DNA of 64,000 nt from an uncultured Pirellula sp. GTDB taxonomy: Bacteria; Planctomycetota; Planctomycetia; Pirellulales; Pirellulaceae. A program made the translations under genes and the position numbers. Under the pieces are notes generated by a model, which searched no databases, was not told the DNA's origin, and saw nothing but the letters and a program-made list of their open reading frames with translations. This document shows, piece by piece, positions 18,084 to 27,800 of this stretch; position 1 is the stretch's first letter; each line of letters begins with the position of its first letter. The stretch lies in the NCBI GenBank assembly GCA_903858115.1, contig CAIOHR010000058.1, forward strand, positions 124,001 to 188,000. The letters run 5' to 3'.

Positions 18084-18605
18084 CTAATCGATAAGCCGAA
18101 GTCCGTCCGCTACGATGTTCACGTAGTTCAATTCTTCGTCCAACTTGACTTTCCCTTGAAGCATCACATGCTGCCCTCGTTTCAGTGACAACAATTTCTC
18201 GGCACTACTTGGAAATGCATTACCATCTTTCCCGATCAACCGAACAACCACGGTTGGGGCTTTCGCTTCGCGAGCCCTGCAGAATGGGCAGTTATCCGGA
18301 TCATGACTGGCTTCGCTCGCATGCTCGCCTTTCGGGATCTCGGAAACAAGAAACTCCGACGACTTTGCGTCAAACGTATCTCCTTTGCCTGAACCCACCT
18401 TAGCCCGAATCCAATGGACGGCATCGGGTGCTGCCCCATCCTCTTTCGATTTTGCGATAACCTCCTCGATCGACATGCCTTGAGCATCAGATTTCTCCAT
18501 CGACAACTCTGACTTTGCGCGCAAAGCAAGCTCGTCAATCGGAGAACTGCAACCCGCCAGCACTGCAGTGACGCTCAATGCAATCCATGTTTGAATAGAT
18601 TTCAT
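18084..18605 (-). CDS. lipoprotein with CPFC motif and possible OB-like domain
   Basis: 173-residue predicted lipoprotein: the ATG at 18605 gives MKSIQTWIALSVTAVLAGCS, with a lipobox (LAGC). A start at 18638 would overlap the upstream gene and spoil the signal. The middle part has HDPDNCPFCRAREA, a CXXC pair next to His and Asp that could bind a metal or be redox-active. The C-terminal part (KRGQHVMLQGKVKLDEELNYVNIVADGL) reads like a small beta-barrel of OB type. It follows the His-rich lipoprotein gene with a 19-nt gap. I do not recognise a named family. Confidence 0.65.
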   Translation of the reverse strand: MKSIQTWIALSVTAVLAGCSSPIDELALRAKSELSMEKSDAQGMSIEEVIAKSKEDGAAPDAVHWIRAKVGSGKGDTFDAKSSEFLVSEIPKGEHASEASHDPDNCPFCRAREAKAPTVVVRLIGKDGNAFPSSAEKLLSLKRGQHVMLQGKVKLDEELNYVNIVADGLRLID

Positions 18606-18624
18606 CAAAGAATTCTCGATTCTA

Positions 18625-19116
18625 TTATGGTTTCGCAATCTTCTTCAATTCGCTTAGCCCGGCTTCCATGTCCGCCTTGAACTCATCAAACTTGACTGCT
18701 TTGCCATCATGCAACAACTCGTCGATCTTGCCCATCACTTCAAAAAGCGATTTAGTTGCTTTATTGATCGCTTCTTGGCTTGCAGTGTCTAAAGCGGCCT
18801 TCTTTGCCAATTCAGGGAGCGACTCCAAAAAATGGCCAATGTCGTGAAGCTCATCGTGTGCATCTTCCACTTTACCGCCGGTGCCCGCATCGAAGATTTT
18901 TTGGGTTGCTGCAACTGCCTTTTCAAGTGTGCTCTTCAAAGCATCGGCCGGTGAAGCTGACGTTTCTTGATGATCGTGGTCATGACCATGATCATGCCCA
19001 TCATGCGAATGATCGTGAGCCGCTTTCGAATCCGAACCTTTTCCGGCAGGTTTCGAGTCACAACCTGAGCCGAGCATGAGTGCAGCTACGATACAGCTAG
19101 ACAAAAAAATACGCAT
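18625..19116 (-). CDS. His-rich predicted lipoprotein
   Basis: 163 residues with an N-terminal lipoprotein signal (MRIFLSSCIVAALMLGSGCD). Directly after the anchor is a His/Asp stretch (HDHSHDGHDHGHDHDH, residues about 34-49) that should bind divalent metals such as zinc, nickel or copper. The rest is a helical domain (residues about 60-160) with repeated DALKSTLEKAV and HDELHDIGHFLESL heptads. Its downstream neighbour carries CPFC, which suggests a shared role in metal handling in the envelope. Function is inferred only from composition. Confidence 0.65.
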   Translation of the reverse strand: MRIFLSSCIVAALMLGSGCDSKPAGKGSDSKAAHDHSHDGHDHGHDHDHQETSASPADALKSTLEKAVAATQKIFDAGTGGKVEDAHDELHDIGHFLESLPELAKKAALDTASQEAINKATKSLFEVMGKIDELLHDGKAVKFDEFKADMEAGLSELKKIAKP

Positions 19117-19259
19117 CAGAAAGTGCCTTCGATTGAGGAGTTGTTCGAATGGATAGTTATTCGGCCAGAACCGAGGCTGGTTCAGCCGTTTAGATGAAAA
19201 TGTATTCTAGCACCCCGACTCCACTCCTCCAATGTGCCTCCTGTGCATGGATTCGTCAC

Positions 19260-20582
19260 CTATGGCGTCAAAACAGGTGCTTTCTCCAGGACGGGAACAT
19301 TGGTAAGAGCCCGACGATAAGCGGTAGGGTCTTCACTACGCATGCGTTTCAAATGCTGATCCGCCTGAGGCAACGGGCATCGCCGCAGATAATTTATGAT
19401 TGGCGTTCGAACAAAACCTCGCGCCGAATCCGGTCGATCGAACAACCGAACTAACTCGGGCATTGCATCCCAATAATCCCAGCGGGCTAAATCTGGAATC
19501 ACTAAATCCGCGCACTCGGCGTCTTGAATCATCATTGCTAGCGATCTAGCCAACCGCTGTGTTTCCATCGCACGCAGATCATTCCCTAAAACCCTGGCAG
19601 CATTAATGCCCGTGGACTTCATCGACATCGAGCATTTCGGGTTCGCGAAGATGAATTCCTCGATCTCGCGAAGTGCGGGCTCTTTTCCTAGCTTGATAAA
19701 GGCCGCGATCGATGCCGCCATCCAAGGGTGATCTTTTGCCAAATCGACGGAGACACGCTCATCTCCCAGAGATTCCAACTGTCGCTTTAAAATCGGTGTG
19801 ACCAACTCACGAAACAACTCTTGATCAGACTCTTTGCCCCATTCCGCAAGCACCATCCATAAAAAACTCTTGTGCTTCGGGTTCATCGCATTACCTCGCA
19901 ATGCCCCAACCAAGGACTCGCGATCGACTGTCTTTTGAAAGTCAGGATCACGCATGATCGATAACGAAACGCGAGCGCATTCGTTGTACGCATCTTCATT
20001 GACAAACGAGTCTGTCGAAAACAAATGCGAGTAAAAGTAAATCAACCGCTGAACCTCGGACGTTGCCTCGGTTGGCAAGCCATGCAAATACTCGCGGCCC
20101 AAGGTCGAAACAGCAAGGGGTGCCGTCCAGATCCATGAAATCGGTTTTTTCTCCGCAACTCCCGGATGGTCCCGTTCGCAGTCGTCAGGAATGCCGATCA
20201 AAAAAACACTGGTCTTGGGTGGTAAAGCTTCAAAAACGAGCAACCGGTCTATCTGAGGAGTCGGTTCGTTAGGTCCTCGACCGACCGGAACCACACTTTT
20301 CGGATCGATCTCCAACTCAAACTGTCCATCCGATATCTCGGTACATCGCTGGCATACGGCGATCACACCGACAGCCGGCGACTTCACATCGTCCGAGATT
20401 GTATTGCCTACACCTTCGCACAATGGGCACGAAATCGCTTGAAAGCAAACCAATGTCCCGAAGGCCAGCAATCCAATCATCACCAAGCTAATCGTAGCCG
20501 CTCGCACAAATCGCATCGACTGAGCTAGAACCTCCTTTGAATACCTACCAACAAAACGACCAAACCAGTCTAGCGTAGTCAT
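19260..20582 (-). CDS. single-pass membrane protein with Cys pairs, unknown function
   Basis: About 440 residues, not recognised. The ATG at 20582 gives MTTLDWFGRFVGRY; an earlier in-frame start at 20612 is possible. A transmembrane segment (AATISLVMIGLLAFGTLVCF) near residue 35 is followed by CPLCEGVGN and VCQRC, which together look like a zinc ribbon of DnaJ type. The C-terminal 300 residues appear helical, with repeats such as LLVFEALPPKTS ... KLGKEPALREIEEFI ... RLFDRPDSARGFV, possibly HEAT-like. It lies 60 nt after the TPR-like gene on the same strand. Confidence 0.6.
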   Translation of the reverse strand: MTTLDWFGRFVGRYSKEVLAQSMRFVRAATISLVMIGLLAFGTLVCFQAISCPLCEGVGNTISDDVKSPAVGVIAVCQRCTEISDGQFELEIDPKSVVPVGRGPNEPTPQIDRLLVFEALPPKTSVFLIGIPDDCERDHPGVAEKKPISWIWTAPLAVSTLGREYLHGLPTEATSEVQRLIYFYSHLFSTDSFVNEDAYNECARVSLSIMRDPDFQKTVDRESLVGALRGNAMNPKHKSFLWMVLAEWGKESDQELFRELVTPILKRQLESLGDERVSVDLAKDHPWMAASIAAFIKLGKEPALREIEEFIFANPKCSMSMKSTGINAARVLGNDLRAMETQRLARSLAMMIQDAECADLVIPDLARWDYWDAMPELVRLFDRPDSARGFVRTPIINYLRRCPLPQADQHLKRMRSEDPTAYRRALTNVPVLEKAPVLTP

Positions 20583-20642
20583 CGCGATTTCGCAAATCGA
20601 GTGCAAATGCAAAAATCCAGTAGCTTCGCCAATTACTCACTT

Positions 20643-22874
20643 TCAACCAAACACATTGCGAAAGGTCACGACAGCTTGCTTCGTTTCGTTGCCATACGAC
20701 CATTCGACGGAACGTGACTTGTCTAGCTCCGACTTTAGTTTGAACGGGCGTTTGGAAAAATACTCGATGAGGATTCGGGTCGCCTTCATGATGAGCATCA
20801 ACTGTTCCCGGCTACATGCTTCCACTTCCCCCTCGACGGCCGCGACGATTGTCGGGTACGCAAAAGCCCCTGCGATCGGAATCCCACCATTTTCAATAAA
20901 GTTCAAATCCGAAGGGTGTATCTCGGAATCCTCATTGAACAACAGCGAAACGGCGGCCATAGGTTCCTCGTCCTCGTCGTTGTCCTGGCCAGCACCGCTC
21001 GCACGGTTAAAGTCATCTAAACTAGAGAATAGTGACAGCCCCATCACTTCTCCCATCTGTCCTAAGACTACACAATACAGAACGAGATCCTTAGACTCGT
21101 CGGGCTGGACCTCCAGGAGATTCGACCCAGGAACGACGGTCCATGGTTCTACCAAAAAATACTCTCGCGCAGTCTCGTAAAACTCTTCCAATACTGCATC
21201 ATCCACTCCATCAATTTCGGTCACGCTTGGCAAGCCAGATTGCTCTTCGGAATCGATTAACATCTGGATGAGCCGGTCGATCGTTTCATCGTACTGATTC
21301 CCAATGGTTGTCGAAATCCCGATCTCCTGCAACCAATCTTTGACGCCTAATGCGTTGTCTGGGTCACTAAATTGTATCGATTGAGGTCGCATGGGGTCCC
21401 CAATCATCGGATTCAGACATGCGTTACCAAGCAGTTTCTGGATATGCTGCTTTTCAAATCCCTTCGGTGAAAGCGATTGGGTTCGAATCGAATCGTCCGA
21501 GCTGTCGAGAACAACTCCAAAGAACGGCCGAACGTTCGTACCCTCGACTTCAACAAACGTTGGGATCTGCTTAATGGCAACCACGAATTCCCCGTCAGAA
21601 TCGAGGGGCAGCTCCTGAAGTAACTCCGTCAGTTGCTCCTCGTTTTCGAACTCATCCACATGGATCGCGTTGTCCATCTGTTTCGCGGTTTGCAGTAGCA
21701 GTTCTTTCCCCGTGTAATCGCTCCATTCGAACTCAATGTCCAAAACGGATAGCTCCATATTCATATCTCGAATCAGGCCCTCGTCGCTCGACTCCAACCG
21801 GATCGGCCGTTTCGGTTCACCCTCCATGGGTTCACAAATGGCCAAGAGGAACACACGGTACGCTGTTTCGGGATCGGTCTCCCCACGACCTAACCAAAAA
21901 TAGATCAGCGATTCAGATTCCGATTCCATGACGAAATAGGCGATCTTCTTTTCATACATTACCGACTCTAATCGCCAGACCACCTCTTCCTGCTCTTCTC
22001 CCAAAGCATCTTCCATCAACACTTCCAAATCCAAATCTGAAAGATCGTCGTCTTCCGATCCCGAGTCCTTCTCGAAAGTAGCGAGCGCAGATCGAATCCA
22101 CAAAGTGGGACGATCAGTGGCTCGCCAGGCCGATTGAAGCATGAACGCTACACTTGCGGCAATCTCTTCGTAGCTATCCATGGAGACGCTATTCGGTAAC
22201 TCACGATTGCCAGCCAAGTAATCTGCGACCTCCGGCATGTTGAACATAGCTGACTCAAAAAGACCGTAACACTCCTCTTCGCTTGCTCCCGTATTCAATG
22301 CAATCAACAATCGACTGTAGTCGACAATGGCGTCTCCATCACCTTCCTCATCGCCGTATTCATCTAGCTGCACTTTGGCCTTATCGTATCGACGTGTCTG
22401 CAGATAAAGCATGAGCAAACTGTTCTGTGCATGGGGCGCATCTGGCATTCCTTTTTGCACAATGAGTTCCAACAATTCGATGCACTCTTCAAATCGATGC
22501 TGAATCTCGCGAACTTTTGCCAAATTCGTCATTGCTGCCGAGTAGGAACAATACTCCTCGTCGGACCATTCGCCGTTCCCAGAAGGATACTTGACCTCTC
22601 CAATCGCAATCGCATGGCTAAAGACGGCCTCGGCCTTGATGACATCGGTTTCATGGCATCCAAGCTGATTCCACGCTTCAATAAAATTCTCATCGATCGC
22701 GACAGCGCTGCGAATCAGTTCCAATCTCTCGTCAGAGTCGTCACAGTCATAAGCCTTACGAAGCGTACTTCGGGCCTTTTTATTGACAGTGATTCCATGT
22801 GGAATGGTGGCGTTGCTATTCTGGATGGAACGTGATTTCCTTTTGGGAATTGCTCTCTTCGCCCCTTTTTTCAT
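20643..22874 (-). CDS. large acidic protein with TPR-like N-terminus, unknown function
   Basis: 743-residue cytoplasmic protein that I do not recognise. It starts with a basic tail (MKKGAKRAIPKRKSRS), then residues about 35-190 show helix-turn-helix repeats with the TPR pattern (AVAIDENFIEAWNQLGCHE; AMTNLAKVREIQHRFEECIE; PHAQNSLLMLYLQTRRYDK). The remainder is strongly acidic, with clusters such as DSGSEDDDLSDLDLE and GQDNDEDEEPM. No catalytic motif is evident. The start at 22874 is supported by AAGGAAGA just upstream. TPR proteins usually act as scaffolds, but the partner is unknown. Confidence 0.65.
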   Translation of the reverse strand: MKKGAKRAIPKRKSRSIQNSNATIPHGITVNKKARSTLRKAYDCDDSDERLELIRSAVAIDENFIEAWNQLGCHETDVIKAEAVFSHAIAIGEVKYPSGNGEWSDEEYCSYSAAMTNLAKVREIQHRFEECIELLELIVQKGMPDAPHAQNSLLMLYLQTRRYDKAKVQLDEYGDEEGDGDAIVDYSRLLIALNTGASEEECYGLFESAMFNMPEVADYLAGNRELPNSVSMDSYEEIAASVAFMLQSAWRATDRPTLWIRSALATFEKDSGSEDDDLSDLDLEVLMEDALGEEQEEVVWRLESVMYEKKIAYFVMESESESLIYFWLGRGETDPETAYRVFLLAICEPMEGEPKRPIRLESSDEGLIRDMNMELSVLDIEFEWSDYTGKELLLQTAKQMDNAIHVDEFENEEQLTELLQELPLDSDGEFVVAIKQIPTFVEVEGTNVRPFFGVVLDSSDDSIRTQSLSPKGFEKQHIQKLLGNACLNPMIGDPMRPQSIQFSDPDNALGVKDWLQEIGISTTIGNQYDETIDRLIQMLIDSEEQSGLPSVTEIDGVDDAVLEEFYETAREYFLVEPWTVVPGSNLLEVQPDESKDLVLYCVVLGQMGEVMGLSLFSSLDDFNRASGAGQDNDEDEEPMAAVSLLFNEDSEIHPSDLNFIENGGIPIAGAFAYPTIVAAVEGEVEACSREQLMLIMKATRILIEYFSKRPFKLKSELDKSRSVEWSYGNETKQAVVTFRNVFG

Positions 22875-23044
22875 TGATCTTCCTTTGTCTCGACAACGAT
22901 CCGAACCATGCAGCCGTACTCACCCGATAGCCAAGAACCACAGTCTATGTCTATTCAATCCCCTCGGCAACGGTCTAAGATAGCAGCTCGATAAAACCGA
23001 GGTTCTTCTGTTGCAATATCCAAAAAAGAGAATGGCGGATAGCG

Positions 23045-23623
23045 ATGATTCAACACGAAAACAAGATAAAATTCACGCTTGTGATAAGTTATGTTGTTTG
23101 CCTTTGGATTGTTTACGGACTTTCTGTTTTTGTCCCAGACATAAATCAATGGGGCGTCATTCCTCGATCGACGAGTGGGCTTCCTGGAATCCTTTCGATG
23201 CACTTTCTTCACGGTAGCTTCGGACACCTGTTGAGCAATTCCGTACCATTGCTCATTCTGCTTTTGCTACTGGTGCTGGCGCGACAGGATGCAATTCGTA
23301 TCGCTATTGTTATCGCTATCTTGGCCGCTGGATTGCTATGGATTGTCGGGAGAAACGCCACGCATATCGGAGCCAGCGTATTGGTGTTCGGGTTGATCGC
23401 GTTCTTGATCACTTCCGGCTTTGTCGAGAAACGTTTTCTCGTCATCCTGATATCCTTCGTGGTCCTTTTCTTCTTCGGTGGATCACTTCTATGGGGAATC
23501 ATGCCCTCCTTTGGGGGAAGAGTCTCTTGGGAAGGCCACCTTTGCGGTGTAATCGCTGGCACATGTTTGGCATTCTTGTCTCCACTTTCTTCAAAGCACC
23601 CTGTTTTTGTTCAAGATAAATAG
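23045..23623 (+). CDS. rhomboid-family intramembrane serine protease
   Basis: 192-residue membrane protein with about six hydrophobic segments. HGSFGHLLSNSVPLL carries the conserved His and Asn of the oxyanion region. HIGASVLVFG holds the nucleophile Ser in the G-x-S pattern, and EGHLCGVIAGT holds the catalytic His of the last segment. So the Ser-His dyad appears intact and the protein should cleave substrates within the membrane. It has no cytoplasmic zinc or EF-hand domain. The gene stands alone, divergent from the TPR-like gene and convergent with the methyltransferase gene. Confidence 0.88.
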   Translation: MIQHENKIKFTLVISYVVCLWIVYGLSVFVPDINQWGVIPRSTSGLPGILSMHFLHGSFGHLLSNSVPLLILLLLLVLARQDAIRIAIVIAILAAGLLWIVGRNATHIGASVLVFGLIAFLITSGFVEKRFLVILISFVVLFFFGGSLLWGIMPSFGGRVSWEGHLCGVIAGTCLAFLSPLSSKHPVFVQDK

Positions 23624-23703
23624 CCAACCTTCCCAATCAAGCGCCGCTATATCTTGTCGCTATGTCTTTTCGATTCTCCCAAGAGAACAAAGTCGCCAAT
23701 CGC

Positions 23704-24726
23704 TCACTTTATAGCCAATACGGCATCTAGTGGGACTTGGGTTCTTGCTATGCTAACCTTTGAGAACCCGGCTTCGCAGAGTAAACGGTTGTATTCTGCC
23801 CCCGAACGTTCTTTCCCTTCCGTGCATACCAGCATGTTCAAACTCTGCATCAATGCCCATCTAGGCCCAGAACGGTCCTCGTGAAGCACTTTCTCGCCAA
23901 TCAATAGTCCTCCTCCAACCGGCAACGTATCATAGATCTTGGCTAACAACTGCTGAATCTTGGGCTCGTCCCAGTCATGGACAATACGGCCCAAAGCATA
24001 AAGATCGGCCGTTGGTAATGCATCCACAAAAAAGTCACCTCCCTCCACGTCTATGCGATTGCCGAGACCCGCTTCCGTTACCATTTGTCGAGCCAGTCCC
24101 AAGGCATGAGGAAGATCAAAAACGATCCCTTGCAAATGTTCGTAGCGTTGGCATGCGGCAATCGTTAAATGCCCCGTGGCACCTCCTAAATCACACAGTC
24201 TTTCGAATTTGGAAAGATCGAATAACTCCACAATGCGAGGAGAAGTGATCATTCCGAAGCCATGCATTCCCATCAGGAACTCATCCATCGCTTCGGGCGT
24301 TCGAAAGAAGTGCGAAAAAATGGGACCGTCAAACCCAAACGTTTGCTTCCAGCGATGCGATCCGTCTCGAATCGCATCTTCGAGATTTGCCCACATCTTC
24401 CACATAACATCATTGGAGTATTGAATGTACCCAGTCATCCTTCTAGGACTATCCGAACAAAGATAGGTTCGGGCTGCAGCCGTATTTTGAAATCCTTTCT
24501 CGCACTTTTGAAGCAATCCGATCGCAACGCAACTCTCCAAAAGCGTCCGCATCGCATCAGCATTGCACCCCAACTGGTTTGCCAATACATCACAGTCTAC
24601 GCTCCCGTCTCCCAACGCATCGAATACTCCGAGATCCACCGCTGCAAACATTGTTTTGGAACGCCGGAACGCCTCGAGATGATCAAGAACAATCGTTGGG
24701 TCAGGAATCGAAACATCATGAAACAT
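23704..24726 (-). CDS. SAM-dependent O-methyltransferase (plant-type/hydroxyneurosporene-like)
   Basis: Predicted methyl transfer from S-adenosylmethionine to a hydroxyl group of a small molecule. The 340 residues have a winged-helix dimerisation domain first (AVDLGVFDALGDGSVDCDVLANQLG), then the Rossmann domain with LCDLGGATGHLTIAAC (motif I) and VFDLPHAL. GRIVHDWDEPKIQQLL carries the His-Asp pair typical of this family's catalytic site, and PVGGGLLIGEKVL follows. No biosynthetic cluster surrounds it, so the substrate is open (carotenoid, quinone or other phenolic-type acceptors are possible). Confidence 0.85.
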   Translation of the reverse strand: MFHDVSIPDPTIVLDHLEAFRRSKTMFAAVDLGVFDALGDGSVDCDVLANQLGCNADAMRTLLESCVAIGLLQKCEKGFQNTAAARTYLCSDSPRRMTGYIQYSNDVMWKMWANLEDAIRDGSHRWKQTFGFDGPIFSHFFRTPEAMDEFLMGMHGFGMITSPRIVELFDLSKFERLCDLGGATGHLTIAACQRYEHLQGIVFDLPHALGLARQMVTEAGLGNRIDVEGGDFFVDALPTADLYALGRIVHDWDEPKIQQLLAKIYDTLPVGGGLLIGEKVLHEDRSGPRWALMQSLNMLVCTEGKERSGAEYNRLLCEAGFSKVSIARTQVPLDAVLAIK

Positions 24727-24781
24727 GATCTATTGGCTCGTATTTGGGGAGAGAATTATCTAGATAAATGCAACAAAATTC

Positions 24782-24823
24782 AAAGTAGTAGGCACATTCC
24801 ATGTGCCGTCCACCTAGAATCCC
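24782..24823. repeat. palindromic dispersed repeat, partial copy 1
   Basis: 42 nt that match 54936-54977 with a single mismatch. The core GGCACATTCCATGTGCC (24791-24807) is a perfect 7-bp hairpin with a 3-nt loop. The repeat ends 3 nt before the stop codon of the large heme protein gene, in the gap before the methyltransferase gene. Only the left half of the full element at 54936-55033 is present. Confidence 0.8.
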
Positions 24824-24826
24824 AGA

Positions 24827-27800
24827 CTAGCGACCTGATGGAACTTTGTGAATTGTCCAAAGCACTTCTTCTTGAAACAACTCCCCATCCTCGCCACGCA
24901 GAAGCAGGCGCAATTGAATCTGATCAACCGGCCGCACATCCTTGGAATGGATCGCAACACTCTTGCCGTCGTCGTCCACGACAATCCTGTCGATTTGCAA
25001 ACCATCCGTTCCAACCGCTCCCGTACTCGGTGAATACCTCTCCGATCCGTAGGAAGCTTGCCATTTGTAGTTCCACTGAATCGCTTCTACGGCATTAGGT
25101 TCGCGAGCGGACTTTGGATCGATGACGAAGTTAAAACGAAGCTTTAACGAATTGTGCTCGACGAGAGCGTCCGTCACCATTCGCCATGGTTTCCCTGTGT
25201 AGCGAAGCCGCTGAATACCACTCTCTTGCAATCCGATGCGGCCGCTACCATTCCAACCTTGCAATCCAACCACGTACAACTGACCATCCTTCGGATTCAC
25301 TCGCCCTCGCATAATGCCTGTCCGAAAATCGAACGGCAATCGCACGATCGCCGCTTGGTGAACTCCCTCGACTTCCTGCATCATCACGTACGACAACCAT
25401 CCCTTGCCAAAGCTCGTGTGCAACAATCGCCCAGCTAATGGCCCCCAACGCGCGTCATCCACAAACACTTGCCCACCCGACGAATTGTCAATGTCGTGCG
25501 GAATCCAAACCAACGGCGGATCAAATGTGTTGGGTGGCACAATTTTTTTGATATCGATTTTGCCTCCATCAGCGGACCACTTCCCCTTGCCATCGTAAGT
25601 CGGTGACCAACCATAAAACCCACGCGGCTTGAGTAAATTGATCTTGGACGAAGGCATCCATTGCCCTTGATTGTCGCTACAAGTCATCATGCCATTCGGC
25701 AATGCGCCCATTCCATTCGGAACTCGGAATCCAGTTGCAAACACTTCGCGGTTCTTCCCATCCGGGGAGATTCGCAATATCGAGCCTGGAATCGCGTAGT
25801 CGGCACCATGCCCACCTTTGGCATAATAAAAGTATCCGTCAGGATCCGTCTGCAAATCGAAGTTGAACGCATGAAAGTTCACCGAAACATCGGTATCGTC
25901 GCTAAAGTTCTCGTAAAAATCGGCTTCGCCATCGCCGTTCCGATCATGCAATCGAACGATGCGGTCTTTGCATGTAACGTAGATGGCATCTCGAACAACC
26001 TTGAGCCCGAGCGGTTCATAAAGCCCCGATGCGAAGCGCTTCCACTTCAAGTTCAATAAGCCTTCATCAATGCCCGACACTAACCAAACGTCGCCGCCGT
26101 ACATCGAAACCACCATCCGCCCATCGGACAGGAAATCCAATGCAGCCGTTCGAAACCAAGTGTTTGAGGCACTTCTCGATGGAATCGTTAGCGTATCCAA
26201 CGCGTAACCATCGGGTTCCAGTCCACGATAACCTACAGTCTCCAGCATCTCGGGCCAAACGGTATGCGTCTCTTGCACTAGGTCGCTGGGTTGCACCATC
26301 GTGGAAAGAACCTGATCCACGTTCAGAAGATTCGTATCCTCGGCGTCCTTATTGGCAACATCCATCGCAACGCATACATCGATGATGTTGGTTGAATCGC
26401 TTTTGGGTATCGTCAAGACGAGACGTTGTTGGTCGTCGAATTTCAGCTCCAATCTTGCATGCTTGCTCGAAACCATCGCGAACAAATTCTTGGTGGTCGA
26501 ATTGGGACTTGGGATCGACGCAGTTGCCATCGCGGACGTCATGGCGCCCTCGCTGGATGGCTGCCATTTGAGAGAAGTAGGATTCGCCGCCCCCCAATCC
26601 ACGATCGCCAACACCAATTCGTTTCCAGCGCCGATCTCTAATGTTCGCCTCAATCCAGCGGAACGCGGAAGAGCTGTTGGCAGTTCCAGGATCGGCCGCC
26701 CGTCAATCGAATAGCTCATCACCAATTGCTTACCCGCCTGATAATATCCTTTGTACTCCATCCATTTCGCCGGCATCGGACCTCGGGGCAACAAATCGGT
26801 CCGATCATACTTTAGTGTGCCACCATGTCCCCACTCCCAACCTTGAAACCCGATCTCCAGCGGATTCGAAGGCGACACGGTGCCTTCCCCTCGAGGCAAA
26901 GCATGCTGAGTATTTTGCATATCCAGATAGCCGTCTTTCCAAATACCAGCGATGTTCATGGAATGAAGATCGTAGGCGATCGACCACGGCGCAAGATCGG
27001 CGGTCAATATGCTTTCAAACGTTCGATCCAACTGCGATCCAAGTGCAATCCCAAAGTCTCTCTCTACCGGTTCGACATAGGTACCATCTTTCGTTCCCTT
27101 CGGTAGCGCGGCCAAGTACTTGCTATCGATCTTGAAGAACTCTTGATTGGATGGCTTCATGAAGGCTTCACGGATGTAATGAATGACCTCGTAGCGTTGA
27201 TGCGGTGTCAAATGGGACATGCTTCCCATCAAGCCGTTCCCTTTCGTCAATGTCATGAACATGCGATATGGATCGGCACCGAACTTCATCGGCTGTGTTC
27301 CAAACGATCTGGCGGTAGGTAGACTAGGACGATTCCCATCCGCTCCATGACAATCAGCACAATATCCTTGGAAAATCGATTTGCCGGAATCAAAGTCTTT
27401 CTTTCCAAGACTTTTGATAATGCCTGCATGATCGAGATCGAGCCAATCTTCTTTGATCGCAAGCTGTTGAGGAGTTGGCTTCAATGCTGCTTCACGCTTA
27501 CGACCTTCACGAACCACTTCAAAAACATAGGCCGCCAGGTCAAAGAATTCGCCTTGATCGCGCATCGAAGAGATGAGTCCATCAGGCATCATCGAAAGGG
27601 GAGAATCCTTCCTCGCATCAATTTTGGCGGTTTCGATAGCTATCGAACTCGTTAGGTCGTTGATCGGGCGAACGATAATGCGATCTTTATCCTCGCTAAG
27701 GATGCTGCCCACGACGGTCTGCTCGTCATCGGTCAAGATCGAGACGACACGAAATGGTGGCCGAATATCTTTCGAGGGATATAGCATCGACTGAACAAGA

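Noticed and set aside
24262..25098. 278-codon plus-strand frame across the methyltransferase and heme protein genes
   Set aside because: Both minus-strand genes have clear domains; this frame is an antisense by-product and crosses an intergenic repeat.
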